Assembly: GCF_030247195.1 (NCBI RefSeq)
Contig: NC_080671.1
Coordinates: 69,749,412 to 69,813,411 of the forward strand
DNA from: Topomyia yanbarensis
Taxonomy: Eukaryota > Arthropoda > Insecta > Diptera > Culicidae
Direction of reading: 5' to 3'
DNA: 64,000 nt
Below the pieces are notes generated by a model. The model saw only the letters and a list, made by a program, of their open reading frames with translations, was not told the DNA's origin and searched no databases. Numbering within the stretch: the stretch's first letter is position 1; the number at the start of each line of letters is the position of its first letter. The translations under genes were made by a program, and so were the position numbers. Positions 55,380 through 64,000 of the stretch are shown here, piece after piece.

Positions 55380-55735
55380 GCATAGCCTTTCTATATATGA
55401 AAGGCAAAAATGTGCCAAAGTAAAAAAAAGTCCATTTTCGCCGAATTTTTTTTCGAGTTTACATCAAATCACGACGTTTCATGCATTTTAAAGACATTTG
55501 CCATCAAAAATACAAATTCGATTTTGAAATTTTCCTTCAAACCCGCTTTGAGCATTTTTCAGTTCAGTTTATGTGGGAATTTGCTGTGTGAACGCACTCT
55601 TCAACCCGTAACTCCAGAACTGGAGTCCAATCAATAAAAAATTCAATAGCAGCCGATGGGAAGGTTGTACCTTTCATTTGAGACTAAGTTTTTGCAAATC
55701 GGTCTAGCCATCTCTGAGAAACAAAAGTGAATTTT
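55380..55735 (-). repeat. Modular mosquito repeat, reversed copy
   Basis: Read on the minus strand this has GACTAAGTTTTTGCAAATCGG-type module sequence in inverse, CCGTAACTCC, and at the left a CCTTTCTATATATGAAAGG word equivalent to the CCTTTCTCAATAGAAAGG start box. It faces unit 3 at 53416, giving an inverted pair about 2 kb apart. Confidence 0.5.
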
Positions 55736-57418
55736 TTTTTCGAAATCATTTCTTTGTCTGTCCTTTAAAACATGAGTAATTCATCCCAGTTCACAACAAA
55801 TCTGTGATTGTAACTTTTTTCACACGTAGCTAGAGATATGCCATAGTGAAGAAAGTAGAAGTGGTAGCAACGTCAAACATATTCCTTCTGTAGGGTTAGT
55901 ATGCTTTAGAGTAGTTGAGCAGACTGTTTTCGTTTAAGCACGTATGAATCGTTGATTTTAGAAGATAATTTGGTTTAGATAGAGACTTATCTCTTGAATT
56001 TTATGTAGACATCAAATATCTAGCTTTATTGGCTGTGTGATTACAAATTACTTCATGTGGAAACTTCTTTAAAATAAAATTTTCGTGATTACTTGTTCTG
56101 TGCCGTACGCTGCCAGTACTAGTCATGGTGTTTTTCTCCGGACAGGCCCGGGGTTTTGTTTCGGGACAGTCTTAAAAATTATTGCATGAATGTATTAACT
56201 CTGATGACTTGAGATAGTCACTGGTAACTGAATGTAATTTTGAAATATTCTTAGGGAAACCAGTTCCAAAATGAAGACAATAGATACTAAAAATTCTAAA
56301 AATTTGTTATCTGTTACAAGAAAGGCTATAGTACATCGTCTAATAATTGATTTTGAATTTGGTTTTCATTATTAATTGACAAGTTACAATTTTCTCTATT
56401 TACAAAAATGACTATTCAAGAATTCAAAGTATTTAAGGGTGCTAGAAAATGCAAGGTATTCTAGAGATATTCCTGGTGATACTAGAAAATGCAAGGTATT
56501 TTAGATTACATTTTTACCAAGTGTAGAAAACGCTGAATTGGAAAAAGTAGAAAAATATTATCCAAAAAACCCGTCTCACGAAACTTTACACGCATTCGCT
56601 TAACAAATCATGTGAGATAGGATGCAACCTACGTTAAGGATAGAAATATATCAGCGTGATATCCAAGTTTACCGTTGCTGAGAATATTTTAACAAAGCGA
56701 ATGCCGAAATTCTTCTGATCAGGCAGGCGATATGTAGATGAGGTGAAACGGGCTAGCTCCTATTTCCTTAACAATGTGTCTAGTCGCTGTTACTAGTTCT
56801 GTGTCATCCATGTGTTTGCTCACCTTTATGGTATTTTCAATTTAATATTAACAGACAAGTGAGACAACTATTTATTTAACTATTAAAGTATTCAAATTCT
56901 TTCACAGATTCAAAATTTTATAAGAAATTGATACTTTTTATATGATAGGTCTTACGAATTAAAAAAAATCACTGGCTGATTTTTCTTGTTCAGAATAATT
57001 CTTAGGTCTCTGAAACTATGGCAAAAGCAGACCAGTAATTTTCACTGTCAAATTGTGAAGTGTGTGTAGAAAAACTACTGATTTCCTTACAAATCAAGAA
57101 ATGGAACTTTAGCTTTATTAACTTTTAGCAATCTTGCAAAATCGTTGAAGCTTGATAAGATTATTTATTTTAAGCAAAGATTATATTTGAGCATTTGAAG
57201 CTTATAGGTTTTATTTCGAGATTCATGAATTTTTGAGCAACGCAGCAAATATATTTCAATGATTTAAACCATCCAGAATTTAAACTATTAAAGCAAACTT
57301 TCCTAAAATTGTTCACTGGCCGAAGAAAATCACTTAGCGCTGATTACTGATATTTTATAATTTACGTAAAATTTATTAAATGTAATATTAATGCCGCAAC
57401 AAAAATAACTAAAACCCA
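55736..57418. other. AT-rich stretch, nothing recognised
   Basis: No ORF with a motif, array or element end was found. At 56425-56500 a short direct repeat of the words GATACTAGAAAATGCAAGGTA and GGTGCTAGAAAATGCAAGG lies about 55 bp apart. Confidence 0.4.
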
Positions 57419-57710
57419 AGGGGTGAGTCGCTTAACACAAATCGAATTGTGCTCACAAACAAACAGCGTGGTAGCTTGTGCCGCAATGTGTCACGATGTG
57501 CCATGGTGTTCAGTAAAACAAAAGCAATGGTTGCTATGATTATTTAACTTTGTTGACAGTTTTTGAGTTGTCAGAAGTGTGCCTCAGTGTGCCACACATT
57601 GTGGTAACGAGTGAAATGATTGTGTATTACTGATGTGAATCGTAATCCTATATCGTGTTGTCGTAAGTAATACAGTGTGAATGGCACATTGTTCTAAGCG
57701 ACTCACCCCT
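57419..57710. mobile_element. 292-bp MITE with ends AGGGGTGAGTCGCTTA
   Basis: The left end AGGGGTGAGTCGCTTAACAC and the right end, whose inverse is AGGGGTGAGTCGCTTAGAAC, are near-perfect inverted repeats of about 20 bp. The interior has words with GTGCCACA and GTGTGCC repeated. No clear target duplication. The minus frame 57584-57769 crosses the right end and is spurious. Confidence 0.65.
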
Positions 57711-60300
57711 AGCTGAAAACTATAAATAAGGACAAGCTCAATAATCTTAGCGCCAATTGCTTTCGACACATGGAAGAGGTTTTTTTTCTTAGCTTAAGGG
57801 GTGGGGGAAGGGTGCAGTAAGGGTGTCAGCGTGAAAATTTGACAATTTTTTTTTAATTTGAGTGAAACGAATTGATCTACACTTTTGTATATTATAATGT
57901 ATCATTTCAATAAAATCCTGTAATTTTTCAATGCTACAATATCGACAAGCGACTCGGTGACGAAGCTTTTTGTATACCGTCTGTGGAAAAAAACACGAAT
58001 TGCGGTGTTAACTGCCATTCAAATATACCGATTTATTTCAAACTTTGCATACACATTCTGGCCGCAAAGGCATTTGCCAATGTTAGTATTATTGTCAGCG
58101 AATACGCCGCGGTGAACATGAATCCTCCAGAAGAAAGACTTCAGCTGTGAACGTTTAGATAATTTCACATGGGCATATGAATACAGCATACGTTGTATAA
58201 CATTCCACTGACACAAACTCGAGGATCAGCTGTTTCAGTTCGATAACACCAATTTCTTTCGTGAATTGGGAGGGTCAAAGTAAAGTACAATGTAGTCGTA
58301 TGTTTCCCCATTTATAGGTAACCACATAAAAAGCTTTGGTGACTTGAGAAAACCGTTTCGGCTAAAATTCGTTAGGAATGTCATCCCTTGTGGACCCCCA
58401 GACTTACCACATGTTTGCATTTCGAATTTTTTAAGTTTTAATTTTGTGCCGGGCTTCAGGCTCGGATATAAATGAACTCTCCTGAAAAGATCCATATTCC
58501 GACTTCCCGTTTAAAAACATTGAATGAACTCGGTTAGACCATATTTGAGCTTCTTTCGGACCAAATATAATCCACTAAGTATTGTAAAGATTTTGAAAGA
58601 GCTAGCGTAGATATATTCAACAGCGACGGATATCCCGAAAGATCGTCCAGATCAGAATTGTGATATTCTGTCTAAAGCAAGCAAATGACGTTAGTGACTA
58701 CAAGGCTTGCATGAAGGACTACCGCGTCTAAATGTCCGCTTACATAGTTGAGATCAACGGTGCAGTCACCGATTCGAAATTATATTCGACGTGCAAAGTT
58801 AGTCGTATCTGATATTTCGTTAGTGCTTATTTTATGCCGTTTAAGATACACCTCAGATAGCAAAACAACGCGTTCGATTTATTGGTACATAAGAATCAGT
58901 CGTCCGCGGAGAAAGAAACTGCCATTTCATTTCTTAGTTCAAAGTTTCTACACGATTAATAATGCTTGTATTACGAAATCTTCAATTACATAGGTATTTC
59001 GTCAATTGTCTCGAGACACTAAAAGTAATCGCTTGTGATTATGCTGTATTATTTTTGGAATGTCGTGTTTCGCCGGAATGAAGAAGCATGGAATAATAAA
59101 ATCGTTCATCTGCTGTTTGATTCAATTAAACATAAGCAAAATTCCCGACTGTCGGCTATCCGGAGCTGAACTTGCTTTTTTACAAACCTAGCATTTCCAA
59201 ATTAATTCGACAAACGGTAAATCTATCATAAATTCTCGGCAGCAATTAACATATGACATAACATAACACTTCTGAGAGTTGCATAATAGATCGTATCACT
59301 AATCAAGGTGAATCCAGATTTGTGTAACTCTTTATCCGATCCTATTAACAAAAAACTCCTTCCTGTGGCAAACCTGGAGATGCAGAGATATACACGGTCT
59401 CTATAACAACGTTTGTTATACTAACATTCTTTTCCTTCCCCGATGACTGTTAGGACGTGGCTGGCGGCGTTATTGGCATTTGAAAGTATACAAATCTCGA
59501 AAAACATGTACATTGAGGATGGATAGCTACTCCCAGGCCTCATTCGTTAATTCTCTGTTCAATTTCAATTGTTCTGGTCATTCACGGAGTAGGAACTACG
59601 AATTGTTCGGTCATAATGCTCATGCTCATGATGCTTTTACACCAATTTTTCTTCTACCCGTTTTTATGGTATATTGCGCGATTGTTAAAGATGTGACGGT
59701 TATGCAGATTTACAGTGTATGTAGGGTAATGTATTCATTAGGGCAGCAGAGCCTATTGTGGCCCTATTTCGCATCTCTTGATTTCGAATTAAGCATATAG
59801 CATAATGACAATATCTATTTGGCTAAACCAGGTGTGCAAAAATAAGCTCAAGTTATACAGCGCTTAGCAAAATAAACAATTACGAGCAGGCATTTATCAC
59901 CTCATATCTTGTTATATTTCGCCCCGACTATATTAAACATTGCACAGAAACATACCTTTATTTTAGCTGGAGAATTCATTTATAGTATTTTCGCTGTAAA
60001 AGGACTCGTTAAATGCTAGGAGGGACCTAGTGTTATAATACGTGATTCAGAAATGCGGTGGTACATATTATCGCCATGTTATTTCAGATACACTAGCACA
60101 ATCAAAACAAACGTTTTGCATCTAGTGCACAGGAAAAAGCAGTAGTGTGGCCAAACTAAATCATGAAGATATATTGTAATGCAATTTAAATGATCCATTG
60201 TTTAAAGTTCTCTTTAATGTAGGTGATGTTTACTGTTTAATGTTTAATGTCTCACCAACATTGAAAAAATATGCTATTTACCTTAAATGAAATTAAGACC
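57711..60300. other. Non-coding stretch, no gene recognised
   Basis: Frames at 58019-58216 and 58235-58495 (minus), 58748-58993 and 59480-59800 (plus) were examined. None shows a recognised domain. A CCGGAGCTGAACTTG-like word near 59160 is a diverged copy of that near 25600. The two adjacent minus frames at 58019-58495 share orientation and a frameshift could join them, but no family could be named. Confidence 0.4.
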
Positions 60301-60366
60301 CTTTATTGACACTTATTTATTACTTGAAATTAAAAAATTTCAATTGATAAAAAAGTGTCAATAAAG
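60301..60366. repeat. 66-bp hairpin (short palindromic repeat)
   Basis: CTTTATTGACACTT at 60301 and its inverse AAGTGTCAATAAAG at the right end form a near-perfect 14-bp outer stem; GAAATT and AATTTC form an inner one. It could be a small palindromic MITE; flanks do not show a TTAA or TA pair. Confidence 0.5.
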
Positions 60367-60410
60367 TGATAGTGCGTTAAAATGACCCCAAAACAAAAAA
60401 ACGGTATTTT

Positions 60411-60562
60411 GGGGAGGGTGGTCTTTCGTAGCGTAGTTGGAAAATCGATTGCCTTATACACAGCTCACCTGAGTTCGATCCCCAACCCCGCATATAGACT
60501 TACAGATTTTTCATAACAGTGTGATGATAATATAATAATGATAATGATTATGATAATGATAA
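60411..60562 (+). mobile_element. tRNA-derived SINE, Feilai-like, with (TGATAA)n tail
   Basis: It has a pol III A box (TAGCGTAGTTGG, 60429-60440) and B box (GAGTTCGATCC, 60471-60481) in a tRNA-like head starting GGGGAGGGTGG. The head ends with CAACCCCGCATATAGAC. The body is much shorter than in the SINE at 42 kb, and the tail is a run of TGATAA/TAATGA units (60521-60562). It is not a functional tRNA, since no acceptor stem or CCA site fits. Confidence 0.65.
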
Positions 60563-60989
60563 TATTTCAGTTTGATAAACCTATGGTATGAGGATTTTAT
60601 TCAGATACCTACTAAGACAAGCAGTCTAAGTTACTAGGGTAATAGAAGATGTGTTAGAATATAGAGTAAATTAACGTTACAAAATTCGGGCATAATTTTA
60701 AACGATAGAAACTAATTTCTGATAAATTTTTAATATTCAACCACTAAACGATTTTGCATCTTTATTTTGAATTTTTATAGTAAACTATCAAGAATTCCGC
60801 AAATTTGTAAGTATGTGGAAAAACTATTAAAAATTTCACGTACTTTGGAGCTCCCTGCAAACTGAAAATTCCTATGGAACTTCTTGGTGTCACTATAATT
60901 TGGAGTACTATTTTCAAAACGCACTCCCAACCACCCACTTACGTATAAGGTTGAGGAACTTTTCTATCTTCCATTTAAGCTCTCTCAGA
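60563..60989. other. AT-rich stretch, nothing recognised
   Basis: No ORF with a motif, repeat or element end was found between the SINE tail and the CpG-rich stretch. Confidence 0.4.
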
Positions 60990-61650
60990 GATAATCTTCC
61001 GCGCATCGATCCGGCCGGCAGTGCGCGCTCATCATTGCTTCTATGCTACATCCACTCGATTGGTTCCTATGTATGTACCATACCTACATAGCAAAGCGGC
61101 GGAATGATTGAAAGGATCGCGCCTAGTTTACTCCCAACAACGCGTTCGAAGTGAGAAACAGAAAACAGAGAGAAATCGCGCACTACGCGAGAGAAACGCG
61201 CCGGCCGCGCCAACAGCTAGCGCGCGCCTTCAACCCATCACCACGATGGGGCAGCAGAGTACGCCGGCCGATCGCTCTATCAGCTCAACGTGATAGGTAC
61301 GCCGTCGTTGCCGCGCCGCCGCCCGTACAAAGTTTTCGACTGCATGAATAATAAAAACATAACGAGTCCGTGTCAGTAGACAATCAGACAGCCATCAGTA
61401 AATATCGCGCTAGGTACTTGGACCGCAGCAGAAGGCAGGATTCAACCGTCGGAACCCGTGACGGAACGATCGGTTTTGAATGCGCGCGCGCATGCTTCGG
61501 AAGATTTATCGAGATCGCAAAATCGATCGCGGCGAAACAAGACAAACTTGGTGACGAATTGATTGAAGTTGGTTGGCTTGCGGCAAATTGGGCAACCTGT
61601 TACTCGAAGCGAGCACCAGGATCAGTGAACATGTGATTTATCGAGACTGC
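60990..61650 (+). promoter_or_regulatory. CpG-rich stretch, possible host promoter or first exon
   Basis: GC and CpG counts are far above the rest of the window, with repeated CGCGCGC and GCCGCCG words at 61170-61330 and 61485-61495. Initiator-like TCAGT words lie at 61365 and 61397. In insects such a patch often marks a transcribed promoter region. No ORF here has a motif, and no exon can be defined, so this is a candidate only. A retroelement long terminal repeat cannot be excluded. Confidence 0.3.
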
Positions 61651-63354
61651 CCGAAATAAGGAATAAAGGAAACGCGTTCGAAGATGTTCCCAGGGAGCGT
61701 GTGAATGTTTGTGGAATCCTGTTCCCCACTTACCACCCCCCTTGCGGTTGTTTGAAAAGTGAACGAGGGAAATATTTGTGTTATTATTTATTGTTTCGAA
61801 AATTTGATGCGTCAAGAGGGGGATCAGTCAGTCGGCGCTGCAGCTTGCTGAGACGAATGCATCCAGCGGGATGCGAAAATTGAAATTTTAAGTGGAGTGA
61901 CAGTGCGGTATATTGTTGCTGGCAGTTGTTTGTGGATTTTTTGTTTGTGTTATGGTAGCAGAGCATCGCGGGAGGAATGCTGACAATGCGAGCCACCGAT
62001 ATGAGCGGGATTTTAAATTAGGTTAGTAGAGGAAAATTAGCAGTTTGCGAATTTTATTGAAGTAAGGAAAAATTATCAAAAACTTTGTTCTATAACACAC
62101 AAAAAATTCTAGTAATAAATGAGTACGTCCTTCTTTGGCAGTTTCGATGGTCTTATAAACCAATACTATTTTTGATTTTCGACCAGGAATTGTATTACTC
62201 TAGCCTAGCAATTGCGCTGAATCCACTTGATGCAAAATATATAAATTCCTAGACCTAGACTGCTTGTCAAAGCGCATTAGCCTAGAATATGGTTCATTTG
62301 TGGTGGATATTCCGAAGCGAGCGATGTAAAAGTACTTGATATTTTTCAATTAGCATTTCTCAGAATGCTGAAATATCACTATTTAGACCGGCTCAAATAT
62401 TTGATTATTTTCTATACAGTTTTGTCATGTATAGTTAGTTTGTTTCAATATCACAAACTAAAATAAGATGGGTTCATTTCGTTATTTATAACTCAATGAC
62501 AAAATTGAGAAAATGCTAGTGACTCTCCGAAGAAACGTTCGATTATTCAATGAATCATAAGTCCTTTTAGGAAAATGGTTGTGCAAAAATTTAGAAACTT
62601 TCATCTTGAGGAAGTTAAAACTGTTCTGATAGCGCTTGACTTATAACTCTTAGATATGGTTAGTCATCACGTGCGTTTTTCCATGGCCTCGGTTTTAGTT
62701 CGCAGTTTTCCTTTAAGATCTTCTGTGAAGTGATGTCGCTGATTACATGTATCTTTGCAATTTTCTTCAAGGAAGGCACAGAATTAACCCGAATCTTCCT
62801 TTCGATGACAGCGATAACTCTCGGAATTCGAGCTGACCCCGGACGACTTTGCAGCGCCTTGGCGGATAATCGTCCTGTCTTTTATCAGCCCAAAACCCCT
62901 TTTTTTGGCTCCCATGGTCATATCTACGGCGTTTAAAATTTACTTTTGTGATATTTGCGTGAACGATAAATTCCGAACATGTTACCATTTTGCCATGATG
63001 CCACTAAGAAAATCGTTTTCTTTATTTCACAGCCCACAGTGCACAGTGGACCAGAAAGAGGAATTAGCAAGCTTTGAGTAAGCAATTTATTGAAATGCTA
63101 TCTTTAGCAAAATATTTTGGATTTACTTGTCCCTTCTTTTAGTGAAGAAAGTTAGTTTAAATTTTCACTACATAGGTGGCGCTGTTACACTAACTTTCTT
63201 ATTTCACATTTTAGAGATTGGTGTCTTCGAAAAAGATTTGGAACGTCCAAAACTATGACAAGTTTTCGAAGATACCAAAGCATCACATTTATTAGTAACA
63301 AACTTTTAGCAATTTTAATAAAATTTCATTGAAGTTCTCGTTTTTTGTACTATT
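61651..63354. other. Non-coding stretch, no gene recognised
   Basis: No gene family recognised. A hairpin at about 63141-63205 pairs GAAGAAAGTTAGT with its near inverse ACTAACTTTCTT, with a GGTGGCGCTGTTACAC loop sequence. The plus frame 62730-62936 is short and has no motif. Confidence 0.4.
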
Positions 63355-63572
63355 TCTATATATATAAAAATGAATGTTTGTATGTATATGATTTATGGAC
63401 TCTCAAACGGCTTAACCGATTACCGTCAAAATTTATACATTGTAGGCATTTGTTCTGGAGCGTGTTTGTGTGCTATTGGTTGGAGATTATCTGCCCGCCA
63501 GATGGCGCTACGGAGCAAATTTTACTCCTATTTCGTTGAAAGTCGCAGCAACGCGCGATGGGTATTAGCTAG
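63355..63572 (+). mobile_element. Small Helitron-like non-autonomous element
   Basis: It begins TCTATATATATAAAAATG and ends with a short GC-rich stem (ACGCGCGATGGG) and CTAG. A TC start and a CTRR end after a hairpin define Helitrons. The interior contains GGCTTAACCGATTACCG followed by a run with GATGGCGCTACGG, a common insect Helitron interior type. The flanks are T and T; Helitrons usually insert between A and T, so the left side fits imperfectly. It lacks the Rep/helicase protein. The plus frame across it is spurious. Confidence 0.6.
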
Positions 63573-64000
63573 TTCTTTATATTTATTAACTTTATCACTT
63601 ACTATAATCTATCTTGCATCAATTATAGAACACTGCGAATTTTCGACACGTTTTGAGAATAATATGAGCAAAAATATTGAAAACCATCGTGATTTTAGAA
63701 ATCTGTGGTCTCAAAAAGTTGCAATTTTTGCCAAAAAGTAATCGACGTTCCTTAGTTTAACATATATATCCTACCAACTGTGAAAGTATGCCGGATACAT
63801 ATATACGTACAGTATTGAAAAGGTTCTTCTAAATGGAAGACCAAAAAAATGGGTTCTGCACACTTAGGTCGAAACCCCAAAACTGGTCTGTTCAAGCTCA
63901 GCGGCTTTTTTCCGACATTGAGCCATTTGTGCAGCGTTCTGATTCGTCTCTCCAGTTTTTTTAATGTCCGCTTGATAATTTCGCAACAAATTTTGATTAG
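63573..64000. other. End of window, nothing recognised
   Basis: AT-rich, no motif, no element end. The frames extending from the Helitron-like element to 63741 show no domain. Confidence 0.4.

Noticed and set aside
58019..58495. Two adjacent minus-strand frames as a broken gene
   Set aside because: They can be joined by a frameshift but no family is recognised, so I do not call a gene.
60411..60500. Possible tRNA gene on the plus strand
   Set aside because: Same reasoning: tRNA-like head with a TGATAA tail and no cloverleaf closure.

Overview
The window looks like transposon-dense nuclear DNA of a culicine mosquito, most likely Aedes. Three things point there: Feilai-type tRNA-derived SINEs, R1-clade and RNase H-bearing non-LTR retrotransposons of mosquito type, and dense mosquito-style MITEs. 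It is AT-rich, and I see no host protein-coding gene, rRNA or tRNA that I can support. Most of it reads as intergenic or intronic DNA into which mobile elements have inserted, often inside one another. The genus call is inference from repeat content only.

Layout. 1-9.2 kb holds several DNA elements with TA target duplications: two families of about 930 bp, with ends CCGTAAACCGGGGTGAC and GGGTAAGGTGGGGCAAATCC. It also holds an hAT-like MITE, a 77-bp TTAA hairpin nested in one of the larger elements, and one copy of a mosquito modular repeat. 9.6-14.1 kb is a decayed R1-clade LINE whose 3' UTR is split by a fold-back MITE. 14.1-15.1 kb carries a broken P-superfamily-like transposase remnant. 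15.1-16.9 kb is a relic LINE ORF1 on the minus strand, interrupted by a 1050-bp Transib-like element with CACAGTG ends and a 5-bp CGGTG duplication. 17.3-21.0 kb has no recognisable gene. 21.0-25.0 kb is an internally deleted minus-strand LINE with RNase H, whose ORF1 is interrupted by a small MITE. 26.3-27.5 kb has a TA MITE and a LINE tail.

30.2-36.1 kb stacks a LINE 3' end, a 1.5-kb long-inverted-repeat element, and an L2/CR1-type LINE with two frameshifts at A runs; this LINE lies between matching inverted repeats. 41.7-43.4 kb is a fold-back element whose ends are inverted arrays of a 16-bp repeat, containing a SINE and an hAT MITE. 43.5-55.7 kb is dominated by a modular mosquito repeat with (TATG)n arrays. 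In the middle, at 46.0-52.05 kb on the minus strand, sits a nearly intact R1-clade, probably Waldo-like, LINE. Its poly(A) tail abuts a (CATA)n array, and a block of about 630 bp is repeated on its two sides. The remainder has a MITE at 57.4 kb, a hairpin and SINE at 60.3-60.6 kb, a CpG-rich stretch at 61-61.65 kb and a small Helitron-like element at 63.36-63.57 kb.

The elements do not form a pathway. What joins them is nesting order. The best-preserved is the 46-52 kb LINE: ORF1 is complete and ORF2 is open, but an in-frame deletion has removed the conserved GVPQGS-type reverse transcriptase motif, so it is probably inactive. Coordinates of element ends are exact where a target duplication is named and approximate otherwise.
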